NCBI GenBank assembly: GCA_020060465.1
Contig: JAGVAD010000008.1
Location: forward strand, 1-64,000
Source: Anaerolineales bacterium
GTDB taxonomy: Bacteria; Chloroflexota; Anaerolineae; Anaerolineales; UBA4823
DNA length: 64,000 nucleotides
Direction: 5' to 3'
The notes under the pieces were generated by a model. The model was given only the letters and a program-made list of their open reading frames with translations. It was not told the origin of the DNA and did not search any database. Both the position numbers and the translations under genes were made by a program. Every line of letters starts with the position of its first letter. The stretch's first letter is position 1. Positions 8,407 to 16,667 of this stretch are shown piece by piece.

Positions 8407-9123
8407 TCAAGAACCTTGCAGCGCCTGACGGTAGAAACCCAAGAGCTGATCGGAAGTCATCTCCGAACGAGCGGCGGAGGCGACGATGCGACCGCGCGAA
8501 AGCACGTCGAAACGGCTGGCCAAATCGGCGGCGCGCGCCAGGTCATGCGAGGTCATCACCACGGTGCGCCCACGCGCCGCCACTTCTCGCAACACGTTAT
8601 CCAGCATCTGGCAGGCGTCCTGATCCAGGCCGGTATGCGGCTCGTCGAAAAGCATGACCTCGGGATCATGCAGCACCGCGCGCCCAATTGCCAGGCGTTG
8701 CTGCATCCCGCGCGAGAACGTACGCACCAGATCGCGCCGCCGGGCAGTCAGACCGACCAATTCTAAGACTTCCTGAACCCGCCGTTCAAGCCTTGGGATG
8801 CCATAGATGCGCCCATAGAAATGCAGGTTCTCTTCGGCGGTCAAATCGCCGTATAGGAGCGGCAGATGCGAGACGACCCCCAGGATACGGCGCACTGCAG
8901 CCGCCTGCTGCGGCAAGCGGTAATTAACGATACGCACCTCCCCCATGGCCGGACGCGACAAGGAGGCCAGGATACGCAAGAAGGTGGTTTTCCCCGCGCC
9001 GTTGGGACCCAGTAAAGCGACGAACTCGCCCGGCTGCACTTCGAAATCCAGGCCATGCAACACGGTTTTCAGCCCAAAACGCTTAACCAGCCGTTTAACC
9101 TGGATGATGGGGGGCTTCTCCAT
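8407..9123 (-). CDS. ccmA: Haem exporter ATPase CcmA
   Basis: 238-residue ABC ATPase. Walker A GPNGAGKTT near residue 39, ABC signature in FSRGMQQRLAIGRA, Walker B VMLFDEPHTGLD, and the switch His in MTSHD. Position directly upstream of ccmB, ccmC and ccmD identifies it as the cytochrome c maturation ATPase, which powers release of haem-loaded CcmE. It starts 14 bases after the cytochrome gene. Confidence 0.92.
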   Translation of the reverse strand: MEKPPIIQVKRLVKRFGLKTVLHGLDFEVQPGEFVALLGPNGAGKTTFLRILASLSRPAMGEVRIVNYRLPQQAAAVRRILGVVSHLPLLYGDLTAEENLHFYGRIYGIPRLERRVQEVLELVGLTARRRDLVRTFSRGMQQRLAIGRAVLHDPEVMLFDEPHTGLDQDACQMLDNVLREVAARGRTVVMTSHDLARAADLASRFDVLSRGRIVASAARSEMTSDQLLGFYRQALQGS

Positions 9124-9137
9124 CTTGTTCCAAGCTC

Positions 9138-11057
9138 CTATGTTTCCATTAAGTCTTTGAGCTGTTGTTTCAATTCGGCGCGGCGCTGAATGTAGGCCTC
9201 TTCGGGAAGCTTCCCCTCTTGATAGAGGTCATCCAGGGCGAGAATAGCATCCATAATAGATTCGGCGTTCTGTGGAGGCTCCGCAGCAGTCGCCGCCGGC
9301 GAAGATTCGACCCCTATCTGGCGGTTGCGGCTAAACAGCCAGGCGCCAGCCAGGATCAACGTTACGCCAAAAGCGGCGATTCCGATGAACAGATTCGATT
9401 GCGAACCTAACGCTAAGGTCGGCGATCCGCCCGACGGTTTGCCGGTGATGGTCAGGCGCAATTCACCGCCCGGCGAGATGGCGGAGCGATTATACATGTG
9501 ATATTGTAAACCCTGGATCTCACGCGTACCCGCGTCTTCCAATTCATCGCCTTTGATCTTGATGCCATCCTCAGGGACCAGGATCACAACCGCTTGCGTA
9601 TGCAGCGCCACCGGGCGCGAGAGTTCCAGCTTGCGGTCGTAAGGCAACTCGTAAGAGTACAACACCTGGTAGTTGCCCGCTCCTGGGCGAATGGGCAAAG
9701 TATCGCCGAAGCCATCTGCCGTTTGAATGTAACGCTCCCCAAGCTGACCGCTTTCGAACTGCAAGTTGGAGGCGCCCGGCGGCAATGTGAAGCGAAGCAC
9801 CGGTTCACCTTCCTGCGGCGCGATGATCGTCTTGTCGCCAGAATTTGAAATGATATACAATTCCAAGACGCGAAGCGTTTGTTCGTCCACAAACTCGAAG
9901 AAATAATGCAGGCGATCCACCGATAACGCCGAGGTGTCGCTGGTGGATTTGTAGATCGTAATGGGAAGATCCAAACGAGCCGCGCCCTCTTCCGCCACGG
10001 CCACATCAGAGCCGTATATGACCCCCTCATAATCCAGGGTGGTCAAAAACGCCCGTCCGGCGGGCATTTCCAGATCGGAAAACAGATAAGCTCCCTCTTC
10101 ATTGGTGGTGGCAGTGGCTGTATAAACGAGCTGCATCTGGTCAAAGGCGTGTAAGTTCACCACCAGTCCGGCTTGCGCCGGTTCGCCGCTGGCATCGGCG
10201 ACCAAACCGCCGACCGAGCCAAGTGCCAGGGTTGGGGTAATCGTAGAGGCTTCGGGAAGCACGTCGCTGGTCGGCTGCGGCGCAACCGGCGTTTCAATCG
10301 TTGGGCGCGGGGCGGCGACGGTTGGCGAAGCAACGGCGGATGCCTGTTCGCCAGCGGAAACGAACGTCAGCGAGCGTAAGAAGGCCGTTAAAGCCCAACG
10401 CTCATCTTCAGAGAGTTTGTCACTGAAGGCTGGCATTTGAGCGCCGGATCCGTTGCTGATCACCCCGAAAAGGTCGGCGGCGGATTTAACCGACATCCGC
10501 TCCTGGTCGGTCAGATCTGGCACGGACATGCCGGCGGCTTGCGCACCATCGCCCTTGCCCCTATCGCCATGGCAGGCTGCACACTGAGCGGCGTAAATCT
10601 CAGCCCCTTGTTCCACTTCGGCTGGCGAAACGCTCAAAGAGAAGGCATACGCCACAACATCCCAGCGTTCGCGATCGGAGAGGCTGCGAAAAGGGGGCAT
10701 GAAGCGCTCCAGATTCCCCTGGCTGACGATGGTGAACCAACTGGCCGGGGCGGCGGCGCGAGCAACCTGAGGAGAAGCCAAAGCAGTGACCGGGTTGGGC
10801 AGCGAAGCAGCATTGGGGCCATCCCCCATACCGGCAGAACCATGACAGGGAGCGCATTTCTCAACGTATATCGCAGCTCCTTTGGAAGCGTCTGGAGGCA
10901 CCAACGGGAAAACGACCCCAGAGACCGCGGGCGCGGAGGATTGATCTTCAGGCGGCGCGGTGTAACCCGGAGGCGGAGTGACATCTGCAGCCAGAGAAAA
11001 GTTACAGGCAGACAAAAACAATAAAAGGAACAGGGAGATGTAAAAACCGCGTCTCAT
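9138..11057 (-). CDS. Dihaem cytochrome c lipoprotein with C-terminal TM and SHOCT-like tail
   Basis: 639 residues. Signal peptide with lipobox LSAC (Cys18), so exported and lipid-anchored. Two class I cytochrome c domains follow: CAPCH at 68-72 with likely axial Met in RFMPPF, and CAACH at 159-163 with Met in AQMPAF. Then a Pro/Thr-rich linker, a carboxypeptidase-regulatory-like beta domain starting GSVGGLVAD, a second beta domain, one TM helix near residue 575-597, and a cytoplasmic tail with ALDDLYQEGKLPEEAY, resembling a SHOCT-type helix pair. Start ATG 11057 overlaps the previous stop by 4 bases (ATGA); the longer start at 11117 has no signal peptide. Probably an electron carrier or sensor; its partner is unknown. 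Confidence 0.82.
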   Translation of the reverse strand: MRRGFYISLFLLLFLSACNFSLAADVTPPPGYTAPPEDQSSAPAVSGVVFPLVPPDASKGAAIYVEKCAPCHGSAGMGDGPNAASLPNPVTALASPQVARAAAPASWFTIVSQGNLERFMPPFRSLSDRERWDVVAYAFSLSVSPAEVEQGAEIYAAQCAACHGDRGKGDGAQAAGMSVPDLTDQERMSVKSAADLFGVISNGSGAQMPAFSDKLSEDERWALTAFLRSLTFVSAGEQASAVASPTVAAPRPTIETPVAPQPTSDVLPEASTITPTLALGSVGGLVADASGEPAQAGLVVNLHAFDQMQLVYTATATTNEEGAYLFSDLEMPAGRAFLTTLDYEGVIYGSDVAVAEEGAARLDLPITIYKSTSDTSALSVDRLHYFFEFVDEQTLRVLELYIISNSGDKTIIAPQEGEPVLRFTLPPGASNLQFESGQLGERYIQTADGFGDTLPIRPGAGNYQVLYSYELPYDRKLELSRPVALHTQAVVILVPEDGIKIKGDELEDAGTREIQGLQYHMYNRSAISPGGELRLTITGKPSGGSPTLALGSQSNLFIGIAAFGVTLILAGAWLFSRNRQIGVESSPAATAAEPPQNAESIMDAILALDDLYQEGKLPEEAYIQRRAELKQQLKDLMET

Positions 11058-11611
11058 AGAATCTTTGCGCCACACTTTGGACAGAAACGATCCGATTTTT
11101 GCACCGGCCCACCACATTGCGGACAGAACCCGCCAGCTTTCTCTCGTCGCTCGCGGCGGCGATTGGCTAACAGAGCTTCCAGGCGGTCATCCGGCGCGGC
11201 AATGGCAACTGCCGCCGATTTGCGACCGTTACCCACTGCGCCTTGCGCCGCAACGCTATCGGCGCGGCGGGCGGCAATGGCAGCTTCCAGGCGCGCTTCA
11301 GCATCCTGGTGAGCAAGTTGCGGCGCCAGCGTATCCAGCGCCCGCAGAACATCTGCGCCCATTTGCACCAGGCGCATTCGCTGGGCCGGATAATCCTCTT
11401 CAGGGATTTTCCCCAATGTGTAATCAAAGTCCAATTCTTGAAGCGCGTTCAGAATGCGATCCCGCTCGGCCAGCAAAGCCGAACGTTCATGATCTACGGT
11501 TTTAAGCTGAGGCGCTTCCTGAGGGCGCTCCTTTTCAATCAACGGGCGGCCGACAAACAATGCCACCAGCATTAAGAGGGCCAGGATCAAGAAGATTGAG
11601 CCAATATCCAT
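11054..11611 (-). CDS. CcmI-like membrane protein with C-terminal zinc ribbon
   Basis: 185 residues: one N-terminal TM helix (about 4-21), a long charged helical or coiled-coil region (ERDRILNALQELDFDYTLGKI, typical of CcmI N-terminal regions), an Ala-rich linker, and a C-terminal zinc ribbon with CPQCG and CPKCG. It occupies the position between the ccmG/resA-type gene and the cytochrome gene. The N-terminal part suggests a scaffold in haem ligation like CcmI; the zinc ribbon is not part of classic CcmI, which instead carries TPRs. Function inferred from context. Confidence 0.7.
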   Translation of the reverse strand: MDIGSIFLILALLMLVALFVGRPLIEKERPQEAPQLKTVDHERSALLAERDRILNALQELDFDYTLGKIPEEDYPAQRMRLVQMGADVLRALDTLAPQLAHQDAEARLEAAIAARRADSVAAQGAVGNGRKSAAVAIAAPDDRLEALLANRRRERREKAGGFCPQCGGPVQKSDRFCPKCGAKIL

Positions 11612-11617
11612 GCGAAC

Positions 11618-12187
11618 CTAGTCCTCCAGCAAAGGATCAATTGCAGATTTCAGCTCTTCAATGGAGAGGAACGGGCTTAGCTTTGCATAGGCAAGCACGC
11701 CGTTCCGATCAATGATATACGTTTCTGGAACGCCGGTGATGCGATAGGCTTGCGCCATGCGCGTGCCTAAATCGGGGCCGTTGGGGTAGGTGATGCCGAA
11801 TTTCTGCAAATACTCTAAAGACTTCTTATCCGTGTCGGTCCAGGCGACGCCCAAGAAGAGCACATCGCCGCGAGGCTGGTAATAACGCCAGGCGGCTTCG
11901 AGCTCATCCGCCTCTTGTTCGCATGGCTTACACCAGGAAGCCCAGAAATTAACCACCACCACCTTGCCGCGCAATTCTTCCAGGCGATAGGTCTGGCCGT
12001 CAAAAGTGGTCAGCGTGAACTCTGGAGCGCGCGCGCCGATACGTTTTCCTCCCGATTGCGTACGCAGCAATCCAAAAAACAGCAAGGCCAGCAAAACAGC
12101 CAGTCCGCCCCAGGCAAGAATTCGCCCCCATGGGGGGCGGCTGCGCGCAGCGACTTTCTGTGTAGATTCGGTTATGACTTCGCTCAT
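11618..12187 (-). CDS. Membrane-anchored thioredoxin-like protein (ResA/CcmG type)
   Basis: 189 residues: cytoplasmic N-terminus, TM anchor near 25-45, then a TlpA/ResA-like thioredoxin fold with the active site WASWCKPCEQEAD and the cis-Pro region TGVPETYIID. In cytochrome c maturation this protein reduces the apocytochrome CXXCH cysteines outside the membrane. The CKPC sequence departs slightly from the common CxPC but keeps the Pro. It sits 9 bases after ccmH. Confidence 0.88.
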   Translation of the reverse strand: MSEVITESTQKVAARSRPPWGRILAWGGLAVLLALLFFGLLRTQSGGKRIGARAPEFTLTTFDGQTYRLEELRGKVVVVNFWASWCKPCEQEADELEAAWRYYQPRGDVLFLGVAWTDTDKKSLEYLQKFGITYPNGPDLGTRMAQAYRITGVPETYIIDRNGVLAYAKLSPFLSIEELKSAIDPLLED

Positions 12188-12196
12188 ATTGTTCTC

Positions 12197-12748
12197 CTAC
12201 CGATTGCGCAATTCCTCTTCCAGGCGGCGCACATATTCATCGCTGGCGGGGGCCGAACCGGCGGCGGGCGGCGAGGCCTGGGCAGGCGGCGGAGCGCTGC
12301 GCCGCCAGGCGCGAAATGCGCTGTACAAGAGGAACACGCCCAAGAGAATGGCAATGGGCGGGATCACATACACCAGCCAGTTCAAGCCACGCGCCGGCGG
12401 CGTCGCCAGCACACGGTCGCCGAAACGATCTACAAAATATTGTTTGATCTGAGCCTCGCTCCAGCCTTCAGCCAGCTTTTCACGGATTAATTCTCGCCAT
12501 TCAGCGCACGCCTGAGTGGGACATACGTCCAACGGCGTATTTTCGCACACCGGGCAATACATCTCTTTGGCAATGGCGTTCACCTGATCATCGCTGATCG
12601 CCGGCGGGGGCGTTGGGTTTTGCGCTGAAGCCTGGGGAACGAAAATCAGGGTCATCCCAGCCAGCAACAACAGACCCACCATCCAGAGCAGGGCGGCTGT
12701 CATGCGGCGCGTTGGAGAGACGTCTCGAAGGGGTTGATTATTGCGCAT
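12197..12748 (-). CDS. ccmH: Cytochrome c maturation protein CcmH
   Basis: About 183 residues: signal or anchor helix (ALLWMVGLLLLAGMTLIF), a CcmH domain with the redox motif CPVC in EMYCPVCENTPLDVC, the three-helix bundle region (REKLAEGWSEAQIKQYFVDRFG) and a second TM helix. It reduces or presents apocytochrome for haem attachment together with CcmF. The start is uncertain: ATG 12748 (MRNNQ) is used; ATG 12703 or a start at 12832 are also in frame and none has a strong ribosome-binding site. Confidence 0.85.
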   Translation of the reverse strand: MRNNQPLRDVSPTRRMTAALLWMVGLLLLAGMTLIFVPQASAQNPTPPPAISDDQVNAIAKEMYCPVCENTPLDVCPTQACAEWRELIREKLAEGWSEAQIKQYFVDRFGDRVLATPPARGLNWLVYVIPPIAILLGVFLLYSAFRAWRRSAPPPAQASPPAAGSAPASDEYVRRLEEELRNR

Positions 12749-12837
12749 CCCGATTTTGCTTTTCCATTTGCGATTTTTTAAGACGACCTTTGCAAAACAC
12801 GTTTTGTTGTTCAAACAGCGCTGACCGCGCACAAGGT

Positions 12838-14898
12838 TCAGACCTGCGCTCCAGCATAAGCCGAGCGCGGCGCTCGCTCGACGGCTTCTTCAGGGTCTTT
12901 CTCCGGCCAGGCTGCGATTAACGTCCCCAGGATGAACACCAAACCGCCCAACCACAACCAGTTGACCAGCGGATTGTGATAGATCTTAAAGGTGGCCCCT
13001 TGAGAGGAGACCGGCATCCAATCCACCAGCAACACATAAAGATCGTCTTCCATGGTGCTGCGCACGCCGGGGATGGTCATGGGTTGTTGCGACTCGAAGT
13101 AATAGTCGCGGCGCGGGTGAAGTTCGCCGACATACTGGCCGTTTTTCTCAACGCTTAGCACCGCGCGCGCCACATTGCGCCCATCGGGGGTATCGAACAT
13201 CGCCAGCGATTGGTAAGTGACTGTGTAATCTCTCAGGGAGAGCGACCCGCCACGCGGGATGGTGCCTTGCGTTTCGGTCTGGAACATCTCAATGCCGATG
13301 ATGCCGATCGCCATCAACACCACGCCGAGATGAATGACGTAACCGCCATAGCGCCGCCGATTGCGTCCAGCCAGGCGCCATAGGGCGAGCGCCAGATTCT
13401 CGCCGGATTTACGCCGCCGCGCCAAAGCGCCGCGCCAGAATTCGTACAAAGTCACCGAAGCGACGAACGCGCTGAGCCAAAAACCCAACAAGGCGGCCCA
13501 GTGCCGCACACCCAGGGCGAGCGGTAAAAGAACGCCAACCAGCAATGAGAAGATAAACGGTTTCCAAATCGCGCGCCCCAGCGTCTTGGCGGTGGAATGT
13601 CGCCAGGCGGAAAGCGGCGCCACGCCCATCAGCAATAACAAACCGGCAAACAGGGGCGCTGTCGCCCGCTCGTAAAACGGCGGCCCTACGGTGACTTTCT
13701 GGTTGGTAAAAAGTTCGGAGATCAGCGGGAACATCACGCCCCAAAAGCACACCACCAAAATGCTCATGAACAGCAGGTTGTTGAGCAGGAAGAGCGCTTC
13801 ACGGGAGAGCATGGAGGTCATGTGCGTATCGGCTTTCAGGCTATCCCAGCGCTGCATCAAGAGATACAGCGAGGCAATAAATGTCAGACCGATGAAACCG
13901 AAGAACATGGGCCCGATGGCGCTTTGAGCAAAAGCGTGCACCGAGGAAAGCACGCCCGAACGAGTCAAAAAAGTGCCGAAAATGACCAGACAGTAGGTCA
14001 AAATGATCAGCACCATGTTCCAATGCTTGAGCATACCGCGCTTTTCCTGGATCATCACCGAATGCAAGAAAGCAGTTCCGGTGAGCCAGGGCATAAAGGC
14101 GGCAATCTCCACCGGGTCCCAGCCCCAATATCCGCCCCAGCCAAGCACATCGTAAGCCCAACGCCCTCCCAGGATCAAGCCGAGAGAGAGAAACAGCCAG
14201 GCGACCAATGCCCAGCGGCGTGTGATGCGGATCCAGCGATCATCGGTGCGCCCGGTAATCAGCGCGGCAATGGCGAAGGCATAGGGGATCACAAACGAGA
14301 CAAATCCCAAATAGAGCATTGGCGGGTGAATGATCATGCCGGGGTGACGCAACAACGGGTTGAGACCCTGCCCATCGCGCATCATAGCCAGACTGGCGCC
14401 AGCGGGTTGAAACATAGCCACAATGAATTGTCCATTGGGCGCTCGCCAGATGCGTTCAAAAGGATTTTCAAAGAAGATGGTCAAGATCAAGAAAAACGCC
14501 AGGGTGATCAGCGAAACCACAATCACCCAGGGTAGAAACTCGCGATCGCGATCCCAGCGGCGCAAGGTCACTGCGGTGGCGAACGCCGACATGAGCCAGG
14601 ACCAGAAGACCAGTGAGCCAGCCTGTCCACCCCATAAAGCGGTGATACGCAGATAAATGGGCATACTGTTGCTGGTCACTGAGGAGACAAACTCCAATTC
14701 GTAATGGCCGCTCACCAACAGCACGATCAAACTGAGGGCAACGACTGAAATCAGGGGGAAGGTGAGCAGCATCGCTAGCCGGGCGCTCTCCACCCAGGCC
14801 GGCTGATTCCTGCGCACGCCATAGATTGCAGCTCCGATCCCATATAAGGAGATCAGGAGTGTGATTAACAAAGCGCCAAAACCAAAGTTTGCCAGCAT
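12838..14898 (-). CDS. ccmF: Haem lyase CcmF
   Basis: 686-residue polytopic membrane protein of the haem-handling family. The tryptophan-rich WGWDPVEIAAFMPW signature and conserved histidines in the flanking loops (for example HPPMLYLG and HSVMIQEKRG) are visible, with a soluble extracytoplasmic domain near the C-terminus before the last TM. Together with CcmH it transfers haem from CcmE to apocytochrome c. It is preceded 29 bases upstream by ccmE and followed by ccmH. Confidence 0.94.
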   Translation of the reverse strand: MLANFGFGALLITLLISLYGIGAAIYGVRRNQPAWVESARLAMLLTFPLISVVALSLIVLLVSGHYELEFVSSVTSNSMPIYLRITALWGGQAGSLVFWSWLMSAFATAVTLRRWDRDREFLPWVIVVSLITLAFFLILTIFFENPFERIWRAPNGQFIVAMFQPAGASLAMMRDGQGLNPLLRHPGMIIHPPMLYLGFVSFVIPYAFAIAALITGRTDDRWIRITRRWALVAWLFLSLGLILGGRWAYDVLGWGGYWGWDPVEIAAFMPWLTGTAFLHSVMIQEKRGMLKHWNMVLIILTYCLVIFGTFLTRSGVLSSVHAFAQSAIGPMFFGFIGLTFIASLYLLMQRWDSLKADTHMTSMLSREALFLLNNLLFMSILVVCFWGVMFPLISELFTNQKVTVGPPFYERATAPLFAGLLLLMGVAPLSAWRHSTAKTLGRAIWKPFIFSLLVGVLLPLALGVRHWAALLGFWLSAFVASVTLYEFWRGALARRRKSGENLALALWRLAGRNRRRYGGYVIHLGVVLMAIGIIGIEMFQTETQGTIPRGGSLSLRDYTVTYQSLAMFDTPDGRNVARAVLSVEKNGQYVGELHPRRDYYFESQQPMTIPGVRSTMEDDLYVLLVDWMPVSSQGATFKIYHNPLVNWLWLGGLVFILGTLIAAWPEKDPEEAVERAPRSAYAGAQV

Positions 14899-14927
14899 CG
14901 TCTATTTAGGATTGCCATGAATAACAA

Positions 14928-15440
14928 TCAAGTACCTGCCTGATCGGGGACTGCTTCCTCGTATTTGGTGGGGCATTTGAGCAGCAGCTCGTTGGCGTAA
15001 AACACACCATCGTCGCCCAATTCACCGGTGATGATCGCCTGCGCTTCATTGCGCAGCAAATCCGGCTTTGGTCCGTTATAGGAAACAACCAGGCGAGCGC
15101 GGTTTGGATCATTCACCGCCTGTTTCAACACTTCGGCCAGGCCGCCCTGGGCTTCGATCTCTTTATTGTCGCCTGGAATAGCTGCAATGGTGAAAGACAG
15201 GGTCAGGGTTTGGGGATCGTACTGGATCGAGTCGCCGATCACTGCGCCAGAAATGCGCAGATCGCGACCTTTGACGCTTTCGCCTTTGGTGATTAATTCA
15301 TCTACCGTTAAAAAGTACTGAGCGCTGGCCTGGGTGGATGAAACGATCAGATAGATCACCGCAGCCACAATCAGCAAGCCGCCGATAACAAATTTCATGC
15401 GTCCTGGCGAGCTTTTTTCCATCATAGCAGTCTGTTCCAT
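14928..15440 (-). CDS. ccmE: Haem chaperone CcmE, Cys-type (CXXXY)
   Basis: 170 residues: N-terminal TM anchor (about 13-32) and an OB-fold domain (SVKGRDLRISGAVI, TLSFTIA). Classic CcmE binds haem through His in HXXXY; here the motif is CPTKY (LLLKCPTKYEE), the cysteine-type variant known from archaea, actinobacteria and Desulfovibrio. It is the first gene of the ccm operon. ATG 15440 was chosen; a TTG two codons upstream is also possible, both served by the CGGAGG upstream. Confidence 0.9.
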   Translation of the reverse strand: MEQTAMMEKSSPGRMKFVIGGLLIVAAVIYLIVSSTQASAQYFLTVDELITKGESVKGRDLRISGAVIGDSIQYDPQTLTLSFTIAAIPGDNKEIEAQGGLAEVLKQAVNDPNRARLVVSYNGPKPDLLRNEAQAIITGELGDDGVFYANELLLKCPTKYEEAVPDQAGT

Positions 15441-15624
15441 GGACAATCAACCTCCGAAAACGCTACATTGTTATTTGTAATTGGATAAATTTTTACAAAC
15501 AAAGCAAACGCTTACGAATTTTGTCATAGGAAGATTAAGGTAACCTGAGACACTGTAAATAAACCTATTAGAAAGGCTTAACATAAACTCCGCGCCTGAA
15601 AATGTTGGCCGAGAGCGCGTTTCC

Positions 15625-15653
15625 TTGACACTAACTGAGCTTGAGTTTATAAT
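15625..15653 (+). promoter_or_regulatory. Consensus sigma-70-type promoter for tRNA-Asn
   Basis: TTGACA at 15625-15630, exactly 17 bases, then TATAAT at 15648-15653. Both hexamers are perfect and the tRNA begins 25 bases after the -10 box. Confidence 0.88.
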
Positions 15654-15678
15654 GCCCTTCGCCTCGAACAGAGAATAT

Positions 15679-15751
15679 TCCTCGATAGCTCAATTGGCAG
15701 AGCGGGCGGCTGTTAACCGCTAGGTTCCAGGTTCGAGTCCTGGTCGAGGAG
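15679..15751 (+). tRNA. tRNA-Asn (anticodon GTT)
   Basis: 73 bases folding as a cloverleaf: acceptor TCCTCGA/TCGAGGA, D stem GCTC/GAGC, anticodon stem GGCGG/CCGCT around loop CTGTTAA (anticodon GTT at 15712-15714), T stem CCAGG/CCTGG with loop TTCGAGT, discriminator G. CCA is not encoded. Its 3' half is duplicated at 18042-18087. Confidence 0.96.
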
Positions 15752-15966
15752 CTAAACTTGTACCGGGGACCTCAAGGTGGTGGATTCTCAGCACCCTTGA
15801 GGTCCCCGGTACACTTTATGGTTTACACCAAGGGCAATTTAAGTAAGGGGAGAGCTAAAGGTTTTTACCACCCGTATTAGGTTTAGAGACAATTGAAAGC
15901 AAGAGAACGGGAGCTGCAATGATTGTCCGTAATATATGAGGAGGCTAATTGATAAATCTCTTGAAA
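15706..15966 (+). repeat. Direct repeat, left copy (tRNA-Asn 3' half plus flank)
   Basis: From the anticodon arm of tRNA-Asn through the hairpin and a further 150 bases, this matches 18042-18300 in the same orientation. The tRNA part is essentially identical and the flank is diverged but clearly alignable (shared 'GGTTTAGAGACAATTGAAAG'). The two copies bound an AT-rich 2 kb segment. Confidence 0.85.
15760..15812 (+). terminator. Long perfect hairpin after tRNA-Asn
   Basis: 18-base perfect arms (15760-15777 and 15795-15812) with a 17-base loop directly after the tRNA. There is no strong T-run after it, so it may be a processing or factor-assisted terminator. Two relatives lie at 17975-18025 and 18097-18147. 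Confidence 0.65.
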
Positions 15967-16089
15967 TATGGGTTACGAACAACAATTGACATCGAATAAA
16001 CACCCCTAAGACTCTAATGGTAGCAATCTTCTTATGGATTTCCCCGAGTCAGAGCAGGGCACTGATGGGGATTTAATTATTTACAATTT

Positions 16090-16650
16090 CTAAGGGGAAT
16101 TTTTTATTACCAAGGGGAGAAAAATCTGATGCCCATTTACACTTGTGAAAGGGAGTCCATCCGCCAGAATGGCATTACCATAAGTAGACCACATTGGACT
16201 TGGTCTGTAACCCTGGGGATAATACGATGCCTCACCATTAGGACATGTTTGTCCCCCGTTATAGCAATGTGAGAAATAATCGTAATGATATGGATAATCG
16301 GATAGGTCCCAATGCCAGAAACCCAGATGTAAATGTGGGTCGGCACAATTTCCAGTACAGCCGACCCTCCCGATGAGTTGACCTTCACTGGTATTGGCTC
16401 CTGACTGTACATAAACGGTACTTAAGTGGCCATAAATTGTTCGGAAACCAGATGGATGGTTTATCTGGACAAAACAACCATATCTTACATCTATGCATTG
16501 AGCGTCAATAGCTGAAACAGTCCCATCGGCTACAGCCAAAACCAGGGCGTTTGCATCATTGCCATCGGGTTTATTCCAATCGGTTGCGTAATAACTATTG
16601 TAATAATTGCAATGATGATTGTTTCCATAGAAGGAACCTGCTCCCCCCAC
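16090..16650 (-). CDS. M23 (LytM-type) peptidase domain, downstream part of a frameshifted gene
   Basis: 186 residues from a GTG. The LytM/M23 fold is visible: YYATDWN (first metal-site region, with the Asp), a strand run around IYGHLSTVYV, and the HxH signature ADPHLHLGF. M23 enzymes cleave peptidoglycan cross-bridges. The chain ends IFLPLVIKNSP, a short hydrophobic tail often seen on exported Chloroflexi proteins. It has no signal peptide. Reading upstream in the same frame continues as LIGETWIV back to a T-run at the stop codon of the preceding ORF, so both ORFs were probably one gene split by a 1-base deletion. The usual first His of H-x3-D is not in its normal place; HH further upstream may serve. 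Confidence 0.7.
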   Translation of the reverse strand: MGGAGSFYGNNHHCNYYNSYYATDWNKPDGNDANALVLAVADGTVSAIDAQCIDVRYGCFVQINHPSGFRTIYGHLSTVYVQSGANTSEGQLIGRVGCTGNCADPHLHLGFWHWDLSDYPYHYDYFSHCYNGGQTCPNGEASYYPQGYRPSPMWSTYGNAILADGLPFTSVNGHQIFLPLVIKNSP

Positions 16651-16667
16651 AATCCATGTTTCGCCAA

